The notes under the pieces are model-generated. The model made no database searches and was not told where the DNA came from. It was given only the letters and a program-made list of their open reading frames with translations. This document shows, piece by piece, positions 1 to 8,471 of a stretch of DNA of 32,364 bases. Position 1 is the first letter of the stretch. Each line of letters starts with the position of its first letter. The stretch is taken from positions 1 through 32,364 of the forward strand of contig CACCLB010000011.1 of assembly GCA_902546725.1 (NCBI GenBank), read 5' to 3'. A program made the position numbers and the translations under genes. Source of the stretch: an uncultured Bacteroidota bacterium (GTDB lineage: Bacteria > Bacteroidota > Bacteroidia > Flavobacteriales > Flavobacteriaceae).

Positions 1-801
1 GTACACCATATCCGCAGTCGTGAAATCATTTTACTAGACGATGATGGAAACGAGATTATCTTGCCAAAAGATCGTCAGATACCAAGCGACTTTTTTAGAA
101 AAGGAGATAATGTAAGAGGAATCATTGAACTGGTTGAACTCAGAGGAAACAAGCCAAGAATTATTCTATCCAGGACTTCTCCCAAGTTCCTAGAAAAATT
201 ATTTGAACAAGAAATCCCCGAAGTATTTGACGGGCTTATCACCATCAAAAAAGCAGTTAGAATACCTGGTGAAAAAGCTAAAGTAGCTGTAGATTCATAC
301 GATGATCGTATTGATCCAGTAGGGGCTTGTGTAGGAATGAAAGGATCTAGAATCCACGGGATTGTTCGGGAATTAGGAAATGAAAATATTGATGTAATCA
401 ACTATACCAATAATCTTCAGCTTTTTATCTCTAGAGCCTTGAGTCCAGCAAAAGTGAACTCTCTTAAAATTGATGAGGAAAACAAAAGGGTTGAAGTAAT
501 CTTAAACCCTGAAGAGGTTTCCAAAGCCATCGGTAAAGGAGGAACAAATATTCGTCTGGCAGGAAAGTTAACAGGATATGAAATTGATGTCTTCCGCGAA
601 GGAGTGGAAGAGGATATTGAATTGAAGGAGTTCAGTGATGAAATCGAGCAGTGGATCATTGATGAATTTAAAAAGGTCGGTTTAGATACAGCCAAGAGTA
701 TTTTGGAGCTTGATAAATCCGACTTAATCAAAAGAACAGACCTTGAAGAAGAAACAATTCAAGAGGTTTTACAAATATTGAAAGCAGAATTTGAAGAATA
801 G
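1..801 (+). CDS. nusA: Transcription termination/antitermination factor NusA, 3' part
   Basis: The reading frame is open from base 1, so the gene begins upstream; 266 C-terminal residues are present. NusA binds RNA polymerase and nascent RNA and modulates pausing, termination and antitermination. The fragment opens with the end of an S1 domain (IPSDFFRKGDNVRGIIELVE). It is followed by two KH modules. The first contains DPVGACVGMKGSR (about residues 105-117) and the second contains VSKAIGKGGTNIRLAGKLTG (about 171-190), each with the KH GxxG loop. The tail (about 205-266) is acidic and helical and lacks the long duplicated acidic repeats of enterobacterial NusA. A TTG at 61 could be mistaken for a start, but the S1 sequence continues upstream of it. 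infB follows after 42 bases, the usual nusA-infB arrangement. Confidence 0.95.
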   Translation, partial: VHHIRSREIILLDDDGNEIILPKDRQIPSDFFRKGDNVRGIIELVELRGNKPRIILSRTSPKFLEKLFEQEIPEVFDGLITIKKAVRIPGEKAKVAVDSYDDRIDPVGACVGMKGSRIHGIVRELGNENIDVINYTNNLQLFISRALSPAKVNSLKIDEENKRVEVILNPEEVSKAIGKGGTNIRLAGKLTGYEIDVFREGVEEDIELKEFSDEIEQWIIDEFKKVGLDTAKSILELDKSDLIKRTDLEEETIQEVLQILKAEFEE

Positions 802-803
802 AC

Positions 804-828
804 TGCAAAAATAATTCCTATTTTTGCA
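804..828. promoter_or_regulatory. Perfect 10-bp inverted repeat between nusA and infB
   Basis: The arm TGCAAAAATA (804-813) and its exact reverse complement TATTTTTGCA (819-828) flank the five-base loop ATTCC. The structure fills most of the gap between nusA and infB and ends 15 bases before the infB ATG. The right arm contains TATTTTTG (819-826), which fits the Bacteroidota -7 consensus TAnnTTTG. The same bases could therefore form an RNA hairpin, a protein-binding palindrome, or part of an internal infB promoter. It is too AT-rich, and lacks a following U tract, to be a convincing strong terminator. The repeat is seen directly; any role is inference. Confidence 0.5.
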
Positions 829-843
829 AATAGATATAATTAT

Positions 844-3507
844 ATGGCTGACCAACCCAGTGTTCGACTAAACAAAGTGTTAAGGGAATTAAATATCTCC
901 CTTGACCGTGCTGTTGAATTTCTGAATCAAAAAGGAATTGAAGTTGACGCGCGTCCGACGACAAAAATCACTACAGAAGTGTACAACACACTTTTGGATG
1001 AATTTGAAACGGACAAATCCAAGAAAGTAGCTTCTCACGAGATCAGTGAGGAAAAGCGAAAAGAAAAGGAAAATCTCCGCATCATTCAGGAAAAGAAAGA
1101 GCAAGAACGCTTGGATCAAATCGCACAAAGAGAGGCCTTAAAAACCAATAAGGTTGCCCTTGAAAAGCCTAAGACGTTAGGGAAGATTGATTTGGAGGCT
1201 TTAAAAAAACCTGCTCCAGCCCCAAAAGAAGTGCCTGTGCCAGAGGCTACTGAAGAGCCTGCCGCGGCTGTTACAGATTCAAAGACCGAAGAAGCTGAAG
1301 CAATTGTCCCAAAGACAACCCAAGAAACAAAAGTGACACCTTCAACTGAGAAAGCCGAGGCTGAATCACCTGAAAAAGAGACACTTAAGACTCAATATAC
1401 CAAACTAAGTGGACCTAAGAAAACAGGTCAAACCATCAATCTTGATGAGGTCAATAAAAAAGAAAAAACGGTAGAAGATGCCCGCAAGCGTAAGCGAAAG
1501 AGAATAAGTAAAGACGCTAAACCTACAGCCAACAAGAATAAAAACAACAATCAAGGTCAACAACGAAAAGGGAGAACCAATACTGTTGTCAAAAAAGAAG
1601 AACCTAGTGAAGAAGAAGTTCAAAAGCAAATACGCGAAACTTTAGAAAAGCTTCAAGGTAAATCGAACAAATCTAAAGGTGCAAAATACAGAAGAGATAA
1701 AAGGGTTCAACATCGCCAAAAGTCGGAGGAAGAAATGGCCCAGATTGAAGCTGAAAGCAAAGTCTTAAAGGTTACTGAGTTTATTACTGTGGGGGAAGTT
1801 GCCACCATGATGAATATCACCTCAACAGAGATTATTTCTGCTTGTATGAGTTTAGGAATCATGGTAACTATGAACCAAAGACTGGATGCGGAGACTTTGA
1901 GTATTGTTGCTGATGAGTTTGGCTATGAGGTTACTTTTGAAAAAGCTGAACTCGAAGAAAATATAGAAGATGTTGAAGATCTTGAACAAGATCTAACAGC
2001 TAGAGCACCTATAGTAACTGTAATGGGTCACGTGGATCACGGAAAAACTTCTTTGCTCGACTACATTCGTGAAGAGAATGTAATCGCAGGAGAATCAGGA
2101 GGAATCACCCAGCACATCGGTGCATACGGCGTTACTCTTGAAAACGGTCAAAAAATAACCTTTTTAGATACTCCTGGTCACGAAGCATTTACCGCGATGA
2201 GAGCTAGAGGAGCTCAGGTTACCGATATTGCTATTATCGTTGTAGCTGCAGATGACGACATCATGCCACAAACCAAGGAAGCGATAAGTCATGCTCAGGC
2301 TGCAGGCGTTCCCATTGTATTTGCCATCAATAAGATTGATAAAGAAAATGCAAATCCAGATAAAATTAAAGAAGCACTTGCTGGGATGAACCTTATGGTC
2401 GAAGACTGGGGAGGTAAAGTTCAATCACACGATGTTTCTGCATTAAAAGGAACAGGTGTCAAAGAACTGCTTGAAAAAGTTTTACTTGAGGCTGAATTAC
2501 TTGAACTTAAGGCAAACCCGAATAGAGCCGCCAAAGGAACAGTTGTAGAAGCCTTTTTAGATAAAGGGCGAGGCTATGTTTCCACCATACTTGTTCAGAA
2601 TGGGACACTTAAAATGGGAGATTACCTTTTAGCAGGAAAACACAGTGGAAAGGTAAAAGCGATATTTAACGAAAGAGGAGCGAGCCTAGAAGAAGCTCCA
2701 CCATCTACACCAGTATCCATTTTAGGATTAGACGGAGCGCCCCAAGCAGGGGACGCATTTCACGTTTTGGAAGATGAACGTGAAGCAAAACAAATTGCTG
2801 CGAAAAGAACTCAATTGTTAAGAGAGCAAAGTGTTCGAACACAACGTCATATAACTTTAGACGAAATAGGAAGACGAATTGCTTTGGGCGAGTTTCAAGA
2901 ATTGAATATTATCCTTAAAGGGGATGTTGACGGTTCAGTTGAGGCCTTGACCGATTCACTTCAAAAGTTATCTACAGGTGAAATCGAAATCAATATCATC
3001 CATAAGGGTGTTGGAGCCATCACAGAATCCGATGTGCTATTGGCCTCTGCCTCTGATGCTATAGTAATTGGATTTAATGTAAGACCAATGGGTAATGCCC
3101 GGACTATAGCCGATAAAGAAGAAATCGATATCCGTTCTTATTCCATTATTTACGATGCAATTAATGACATCAAAGATGCAATGGAAGGAATGCTTTCTCC
3201 TGAAATGCGTGAAGAGATCACAGGGAATGCTGAAATTAGAGAAACCTTCAAAATTTCCAAAATTGGAACCATCGCAGGATGTATGGTCACCAGTGGAAAG
3301 ATTTACCGAAATTCTGGCATACGAATCATCCGAGAAGGAGTAGTCATCTTTACTGGTGGATTAACATCACTCAAACGATTTAAGGATGACGTTAAAGAAG
3401 TAGCCAAAGGATACGACTGTGGTTTACAGGTAAAAAATTACAACGATATCAAAGTAGGCGATGTATTGGAATGTTTCCAAGAGGTAGCCGTTAAAAAATC
3501 ACTCTAA
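844..3507 (+). CDS. infB: Translation initiation factor IF-2
   Basis: IF-2 is the GTPase that places initiator fMet-tRNA in the ribosomal P site and promotes subunit joining. The 887-residue protein has an N-terminal IF2_N-like helix bundle (about 1-55). Next is a long Lys/Glu/Ala/Pro-rich linker (about 60-300) and a second IF2_N-like module (about 310-370). The G domain has GHVDHGKT (G1, 395-402), [10 protein letters not shown] (G2), DTPGHEAF (G3, from 442), NKID (G4, 496-499) and SALKG (G5). The C-terminal beta-barrel and fMet-tRNA-binding domains run to the end. The ATG at 844 is the natural start: it lies 42 bases after nusA and begins the conserved N-terminal module. The last 9 bases overlap the 3' end of the converging SPOR gene. 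The length is normal for a long-linker bacterial IF-2. Confidence 0.97.
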   Translation: MADQPSVRLNKVLRELNISLDRAVEFLNQKGIEVDARPTTKITTEVYNTLLDEFETDKSKKVASHEISEEKRKEKENLRIIQEKKEQERLDQIAQREALKTNKVALEKPKTLGKIDLEALKKPAPAPKEVPVPEATEEPAAAVTDSKTEEAEAIVPKTTQETKVTPSTEKAEAESPEKETLKTQYTKLSGPKKTGQTINLDEVNKKEKTVEDARKRKRKRISKDAKPTANKNKNNNQGQQRKGRTNTVVKKEEPSEEEVQKQIRETLEKLQGKSNKSKGAKYRRDKRVQHRQKSEEEMAQIEAESKVLKVTEFITVGEVATMMNITSTEIISACMSLGIMVTMNQRLDAETLSIVADEFGYEVTFEKAELEENIEDVEDLEQDLTARAPIVTVMGHVDHGKTSLLDYIREENVIAGESGGITQHIGAYGVTLENGQKITFLDTPGHEAFTAMRARGAQVTDIAIIVVAADDDIMPQTKEAISHAQAAGVPIVFAINKIDKENANPDKIKEALAGMNLMVEDWGGKVQSHDVSALKGTGVKELLEKVLLEAELLELKANPNRAAKGTVVEAFLDKGRGYVSTILVQNGTLKMGDYLLAGKHSGKVKAIFNERGASLEEAPPSTPVSILGLDGAPQAGDAFHVLEDEREAKQIAAKRTQLLREQSVRTQRHITLDEIGRRIALGEFQELNIILKGDVDGSVEALTDSLQKLSTGEIEINIIHKGVGAITESDVLLASASDAIVIGFNVRPMGNARTIADKEEIDIRSYSIIYDAINDIKDAMEGMLSPEMREEITGNAEIRETFKISKIGTIAGCMVTSGKIYRNSGIRIIREGVVIFTGGLTSLKRFKDDVKEVAKGYDCGLQVKNYNDIKVGDVLECFQEVAVKKSL

Positions 3508-3894
3508 GGATTCAATTTTTCGAGTCAAAAGAAAGGCAGACGGGAAATCTCTCTTTACGGTATCTAGTGTTTTTAATCCTAGGATCTTGTCTTTAAATCG
3601 ACCTGCCTGCACTTTGTAGTTTGGTGTTTCAAAGCTCAGTTCTACGGGTATATTCGGATAGGCTTCCTTAGCATTTTCTAAAGTTTCTGTGGCTGTTTCA
3701 AGATTTCCGTAATACAATTGGAGCGTATAATATTCGTTTGCATAACGCTCTCGATCTAAAGCAATTTTTTTGTTTAACAAACTGTCCAACCGTGGGTCTT
3801 GTTTAACGTTCAATTCTGCAGTTTGCGAAAAGCTCAGTGAACTGATACTGAAAATAAGCACTAATAATAAGGGTTCCCAAGAAGAATTTTTCAT
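3499..3894 (-). CDS. Small secreted SPOR-domain protein
   Basis: A 131-residue exported protein with one C-terminal SPOR (sporulation-related repeat) domain. SPOR domains generally bind denuded septal peptidoglycan, so a cell-envelope role is likely; the specific function is unknown. Starting at the ATG at 3894 gives a signal peptide, MKNSSW then a hydrophobic run [17 protein letters not shown] with cleavage near Gln22. An upstream ATG at 3909 adds MFFCS and looks less natural. The SPOR-like fold covers about residues 54-126, from [14 protein letters not shown] through [11 protein letters not shown] to AFLLTRKI. The gene converges on infB and overlaps it by 9 bases, with no terminator between them. 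It diverges from the ACIII operon across a 154-base AT-rich gap. A gene of this kind beside infB is a pattern I recall from other flavobacteria. Confidence 0.8.
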   Translation of the reverse strand: MKNSSWEPLLLVLIFSISSLSFSQTAELNVKQDPRLDSLLNKKIALDRERYANEYYTLQLYYGNLETATETLENAKEAYPNIPVELSFETPNYKVQAGRFKDKILGLKTLDTVKRDFPSAFLLTRKIESLE

Positions 3895-3938
3895 ACTGCA
3901 AAAAAACAACTTTTTCTTTTTAAACCATGTTTTTTTAA

Positions 3939-3946
3939 CAAACCTA
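3939..3946 (-). promoter_or_regulatory. Candidate -7 box for the SPOR gene
   Basis: Read on the minus strand the bases are TAGGTTTG, an exact match to the Bacteroidota -7 consensus TAnnTTTG. They lie about 45 bases upstream of the ATG at 3894. I see no TTG at the expected -33 spacing, so the call rests on the -7 box and its position alone. Confidence 0.4.
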
Positions 3947-4018
3947 ATAAGTTATTTAGAATCATTATAAATTAATAAAATCTTGTTTTAATCGGTATTT
4001 TAAAAGAGCGCTATGACT

Positions 4019-4026
4019 TAAATTTG
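4019..4026 (+). promoter_or_regulatory. Candidate -7 box for the ACIII-cox operon
   Basis: TAAATTTG matches TAnnTTTG exactly and sits 22 bases before the proposed TTG start of actA, giving a leader of roughly 15-18 bases. The nearest upstream TTG (3983-3985) is about 33 bases away, farther than the usual 17-23. The -33 element is therefore weak or absent. This is the only -7-like site I found in the short gap upstream of the eight-gene operon. Confidence 0.45.
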
Positions 4027-4048
4027 TACTGGATTTTAGAACAAAACT

Positions 4049-5362
4049 TTGGACATACAAACACGTTTATTTGAAAGAATAAAGATCAAGGATAATATAA
4101 AATTCCTTTTTCCAGCCCTAATCGTTTTAATAAGCTTTTTTTCCTCGTTTACGGCTATAGCTCAAGATGATGAAGCCGTCCAGGCAGGCAAAAAATTATT
4201 CAACGCAAATTGTGCAGCTTGTCACAAGCTAAATAAGAGAGCTGTGGGTCCAGCCCTCAGAGGGGTCTCCGTAAAGTACGATAGAGAGTGGCTTTATACA
4301 TGGATCAAAAACAGTACTGCAATGGTGAAGTCGGGCGATGCTCAGGCAGTTGCCATCTATGAGGAGTACAACGGTTCGGTAATGACATCATTTCCTCAAC
4401 TTTCGAATGAGGACATCGATAACATCATTGCCTACACCGATTATATTCCACCTGCACCAGTTGCTTCAGCTACTGTTCCAGGTGCTGCACCAGGCCAATC
4501 TGGATCTTCAGGAGTCAACAACAATATTATTTTAGGTGCCTTAGCATTGGTGTTTTTTATTCTTATTGTCATGCTGTTTTTGGTACAAAAAACTTTGCTC
4601 CGCATTGCAGTAGCGAGTGGTGTTGATATCAAACCAGAGACCAAACCAAAGCGAACACCCATTTGGTTAGCCTTTGTCCAAAATCAACTTTTAGTGATGG
4701 TGAGCGTTGTACTCTTATTATTGAGTAGTGCATATTTTGTGTACGGTTACTTTATGCAAGTTGGGGTTGATCAAGGATATATGCCAGTTCAACCAATTCA
4801 CTATTCACATAAAATTCACGCTGGAGCAAATCAAATTGAGTGTAAGTATTGTCACTCTTCAGCTCGAGTGTCCAAACATTCAGGAATTCCATCGTTAAAT
4901 GTTTGTATGAATTGCCATAGAAACATAGCTGAGTATAACGGTGAGGAGGATCTTGAAAACGGATACACCAAAGATTTTTATACTAAAGAGATTAAAAAAT
5001 TATACGCTGCCGTGGGTTGGGATGAGACCAATCAGCGTTATACAGGAGAAACACAACCGGTTAAGTGGGTTAGAATTCACAACCTTCCTGATTTTGTTTA
5101 TTTCAATCACGCCCAGCACGTTGAGGTAGGAGAAATCGCCTGCGAAACTTGCCATGGACCAGTTGAAGAAATGGAGATTATGTATCAATACTCTCCCTTG
5201 ACAATGGGATGGTGTATCAATTGCCACCGTGAAACAAATGTAAAAGTAGAGAGCAACGAGTATTACGCTAAAATACATGAAGCCCTTTCTAAAAAATACG
5301 GTGTAGAAAAATTAACAGTTGCCCAAATGGGTGGACTTGAATGTGGAAAATGTCACTATTAA
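4049..5362 (+). CDS. actA: ACIII subunit ActA, fused monoheme plus pentaheme cytochrome c
   Basis: ActA is the periplasmic multiheme subunit of Alternative Complex III, the menaquinol-oxidising complex that replaces cytochrome bc1. Six CxxCH heme sites are visible. CAACH (55-59) lies in an N-terminal class I-like domain with a candidate axial Met112. CKYCH (265-269), CMNCH (286-290), CETCH (365-369), CINCH (389-393) and CGKCH (432-436) form the pentaheme part. A signal/anchor segment (about 17-38) ends in AIAQDD, and two membrane segments (about 158-182 and 212-236) separate the heme domains. The start is taken as TTG at 4049. No in-frame ATG precedes the signal sequence, and the next one lies beyond the first heme. 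The stop at 5362 is 20 bases before the preferred actB start. First gene of the respiratory operon. Confidence 0.92.
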   Translation: MDIQTRLFERIKIKDNIKFLFPALIVLISFFSSFTAIAQDDEAVQAGKKLFNANCAACHKLNKRAVGPALRGVSVKYDREWLYTWIKNSTAMVKSGDAQAVAIYEEYNGSVMTSFPQLSNEDIDNIIAYTDYIPPAPVASATVPGAAPGQSGSSGVNNNIILGALALVFFILIVMLFLVQKTLLRIAVASGVDIKPETKPKRTPIWLAFVQNQLLVMVSVVLLLLSSAYFVYGYFMQVGVDQGYMPVQPIHYSHKIHAGANQIECKYCHSSARVSKHSGIPSLNVCMNCHRNIAEYNGEEDLENGYTKDFYTKEIKKLYAAVGWDETNQRYTGETQPVKWVRIHNLPDFVYFNHAQHVEVGEIACETCHGPVEEMEIMYQYSPLTMGWCINCHRETNVKVESNEYYAKIHEALSKKYGVEKLTVAQMGGLECGKCHY

Positions 5363-5382
5363 AAGGCGATCAAAAAAAGCAT

Positions 5383-8300
5383 ATGGCATCAAATAAAACT
5401 TATTGGAAAAACATTGCTCAATTAGATCCTTCTGATGAGGCAGTTAAAAAATTGGAGCAAAATGAATTTGTTTCCAAGCTTCCTGAAGATTTTTTAAGTG
5501 ATGAAAAGACACTAGAGGAGAGTAGTACCTCTCGTAGAGATTTTTTAAAATATGTTGGTTTTAGTACTGCAGCTGCTACCATTGCTGCTTGTGAAGGACC
5601 AGTTATTAAATCGGTTCCTTATGTCGTACAACCTGAGCAAATAAGACCAGGAATTGCCAATTACTATGCAACTACCATTGCGGATGGTTTTGATTTTGGA
5701 AGTGTTTTAATTAAGACTCGAGAAGGAAGACCCATTAAGGTTGAAAGTAATCCAGATGCACCTACTTTAGGAATTGCAAATGCTAGAATGCATGCTTCTG
5801 TACTTTCATTATATGACACTTTACGATTACAAGGACCAACAGCAAATGGACAAGATGTTTCTTGGGATGACTTTTATCTTCAAGCTGGAGCCATGCTCAA
5901 AGCATTAGCAGCCACCGATAAAGAAATCATTCTATTAACACCGACTTTGCCAAGTCCAACTACACAGAAAATCATTGCAGATTTTATTGCCGCTTACCCA
6001 AATGTACGTCCTGTAGTATATGATACTATTTCGTCAGATGCAGCTTTAAATGCTTATGAAACCTATTACGGACAAAGAGCTTTAGCAGACTATGACTTTT
6101 CTAAAGCAAAAGCCATCGTATCTGTAGACGCTGATTTCTTAGGAGATTGGCAAGGTGGTGGCTACGCTAAAGGCTATGCCCTCTCTAAAACACCTCATAG
6201 GGATCATGGCAAAGCAGAGATGTCCCAGCACTTTCAATTTGAATCCAATATGTCTCTGACTGGAGCAAATGCAGACCATCGTATTCCCTGTACTCCAGCA
6301 GATCAAAAAAACATTTTAGCCTACATTCACGATCGTTTAATAGGAGGATCTGCGGGTCAATTATCAGCCGATTTAAAAGTGTTTGCAGACAAAGCAATTT
6401 CAGCACTAAAAAGTTCAGGTTCTCAGGGAGTCTTGGTTACTGGATTAGATGATGATGCAGCCCAGGCTGTAGTTCTTGCTGTAAATACATACCTAAGTAG
6501 TGCAGCTTTCCAACCTGAACAACCTAAGTTGATCAGACAAGGAAATGCAAAAGAGGTACAAGAAGCATTTCAAGCAATTGAAGCAGGTAGTGTAAGTGGT
6601 TTGATTTCAGTTGGAGTCAATCCAGTATTTTCTTTTGCCAATGGAAATGCATTAGCTGAGGCAATCAGCAAGTTGGAATTTTCATTGAGCTTTACTTCCA
6701 AAATAGATGAAACAGCAGCCGCTTCACAATTTGTTGCAGCGACACCTCATTATTTAGAATCATGGGGAGACTACGAATTTAAATCAGGACATTACGCTTT
6801 GGCTCAGCCAACCATTCGTCCTTTGTTTGACACCCAACAATTTCAGGATGTTTTACTCAGACTAGCTGGTAAAAACTCAAAATTCTACGACGAAATTAAA
6901 GCCCATTGGAATGAATCCATTTTAGGATCAAGTTCTTGGAGTAAGGCCTTACACGACGGTTATTATTCAATAGAAAGTTCTGTGGAAAATTCAATACCAG
7001 ATTTTTCTGCCTTGGATGTTAGTCAACTGAGAACTGCTACTTCATCAGGAATGAGCTTGGTATTGTACAGCAAAACAGGCATGGGTGATGGGCAGCAAGC
7101 CAATAACCCCTGGTTGCAAGAGTTTCCTGACCCGATTACACGAGTAAGTTGGGACAACTATCTTACAGTATCCATGAGTGATGCAAATGCTCTTGGATTA
7201 CAAAACATCAATACTGCTGACGGTGCACTGAACGGTAGTTATGCCGCTGTAACGGTTGGTACTCAGACCTTGAAAGTGCCCGTGATTGTTCAACCTGGAC
7301 AGGCGAAAGGAACCGTTGGTCTTTCTTTTGGTTTTGGGGAGCGAATGGGCCTCAAAGATGAAATGCAAACAGGAGTCAATGCCTACACTTTTTATCAAAA
7401 CTTTAACCGAGTTCAAAATGTTGACGTTAAACTAGCAAATGGAGAGCACGAATTTGCATGTGTTCAGTTGCACAATACTTTGATGGGACGTGGAGATATA
7501 GTCAAGGAAACCACCTTAGAAGTCTTTAACACAAAAGATAAAGCGTATTGGAATCCAATGCCTCAGGTTTCAAAAGATCATATTGAATTTGACGTCACCT
7601 CTCCAGAAGTGGATATGTGGCAAGAATTTGATAGAAGTATTGGACACCACTTCAACCTTTCTATTGACTTAAATTCATGTACGGGTTGTGGTGCTTGTGT
7701 TGTCGCTTGTCATGCAGAAAACAATGTCCCTGTTGTGGGTAAACGTGAAGTACGTAAATCCAGAGATATGCATTGGTTGAGAATAGATCGCTATTACTCT
7801 TCAGCATCTACTTTTGAAGGAGACAATGAAACAAAAGAGAATATTTCAGGAATTGGAGATTCTTTAAACACTTTTGGAGAAATGGAGCAAGCAGCAGCCA
7901 ATCCTCAAGTTGCTTTTCAGCCTGTAATGTGTCAGCACTGTAACCACGCTCCTTGTGAAACAGTTTGCCCTGTAGCTGCCTCATCACATGGGAGACAAGG
8001 TCAAAATCATATGGCCTATAATCGCTGCGTTGGAACCCGCTACTGTGCGAATAACTGTCCCTATAAAGTACGTCGTTTTAACTGGTTCTTGTACAATAAA
8101 AATGACGAGTTCGATTACCACATGAATAACGATTTAGGTCGAATGGTATTAAACCCTGATGTGGTTGTTCGTTCCAGAGGAGTCATGGAAAAATGTTCTT
8201 TGTGTATACAGATGACACAAAAAACAATATTAGACGCCAAACTCAAAGGTGAAGAAATTAAAGATGGGACTTTCCAAACCGCTTGTTCCAATGCTTGTAC

Positions 8301-8454
8301 CACAGGGGCAATGGTGTTTGGAGACCTGAATGACAAAGAAAGCAAAGTTGCTGCATTACATGAAGACGATCGTATGTACCATTTATTGGAACATGTCGGT
8401 ACAAAGCCCAATGTAATGTATCAAGTAAAAGTTAGAAATACCGACGAGGTATAA
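5383..8454 (+). CDS. actB: ACIII subunit ActB, molybdopterin-oxidoreductase-like iron-sulfur protein
   Basis: ActB is the large periplasmic subunit of ACIII. It joins a domain resembling molybdopterin oxidoreductases (in this family not expected to bind Mo cofactor) to a ferredoxin-like domain that relays electrons from quinol toward the hemes. From the ATG at 5383 it has 1,023 residues. A Tat motif SRRDFLK (50-56) is followed by a hydrophobic stretch and TIAAC, a plausible lipobox with Cys70. The C-terminal third has four cysteine groups: CTGCGACVVAC (766-776), CQHCNHAPCETVCP (from 850), CVGTRYCANNCP (from 882) and CSLC (938-941) with later cysteines. This fits three 4Fe-4S clusters and one 3Fe-4S cluster. 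An ATG at 5341 would overlap actA by 22 bases; the ATG at 5383, opening ASNKTYWKN, matches the family N-terminus I recall. Confidence 0.93.
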   Translation: MASNKTYWKNIAQLDPSDEAVKKLEQNEFVSKLPEDFLSDEKTLEESSTSRRDFLKYVGFSTAAATIAACEGPVIKSVPYVVQPEQIRPGIANYYATTIADGFDFGSVLIKTREGRPIKVESNPDAPTLGIANARMHASVLSLYDTLRLQGPTANGQDVSWDDFYLQAGAMLKALAATDKEIILLTPTLPSPTTQKIIADFIAAYPNVRPVVYDTISSDAALNAYETYYGQRALADYDFSKAKAIVSVDADFLGDWQGGGYAKGYALSKTPHRDHGKAEMSQHFQFESNMSLTGANADHRIPCTPADQKNILAYIHDRLIGGSAGQLSADLKVFADKAISALKSSGSQGVLVTGLDDDAAQAVVLAVNTYLSSAAFQPEQPKLIRQGNAKEVQEAFQAIEAGSVSGLISVGVNPVFSFANGNALAEAISKLEFSLSFTSKIDETAAASQFVAATPHYLESWGDYEFKSGHYALAQPTIRPLFDTQQFQDVLLRLAGKNSKFYDEIKAHWNESILGSSSWSKALHDGYYSIESSVENSIPDFSALDVSQLRTATSSGMSLVLYSKTGMGDGQQANNPWLQEFPDPITRVSWDNYLTVSMSDANALGLQNINTADGALNGSYAAVTVGTQTLKVPVIVQPGQAKGTVGLSFGFGERMGLKDEMQTGVNAYTFYQNFNRVQNVDVKLANGEHEFACVQLHNTLMGRGDIVKETTLEVFNTKDKAYWNPMPQVSKDHIEFDVTSPEVDMWQEFDRSIGHHFNLSIDLNSCTGCGACVVACHAENNVPVVGKREVRKSRDMHWLRIDRYYSSASTFEGDNETKENISGIGDSLNTFGEMEQAAANPQVAFQPVMCQHCNHAPCETVCPVAASSHGRQGQNHMAYNRCVGTRYCANNCPYKVRRFNWFLYNKNDEFDYHMNNDLGRMVLNPDVVVRSRGVMEKCSLCIQMTQKTILDAKLKGEEIKDGTFQTACSNACTTGAMVFGDLNDKESKVAALHEDDRMYHLLEHVGTKPNVMYQVKVRNTDEV

Positions 8455-8471
8455 TTTAGAAATAAAGACCC

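Noticed and set aside
61-63. TTG at 61 as the nusA start
   Set aside because: The frame is open to base 1 and the S1-domain sequence continues upstream, so the gene is truncated by the window edge.
5341-5382. Upstream ATG at 5341 as the actB start
   Set aside because: It would overlap actA by 22 bases and add a leader with no family resemblance; the ATG at 5383 gives the family-like N-terminus.
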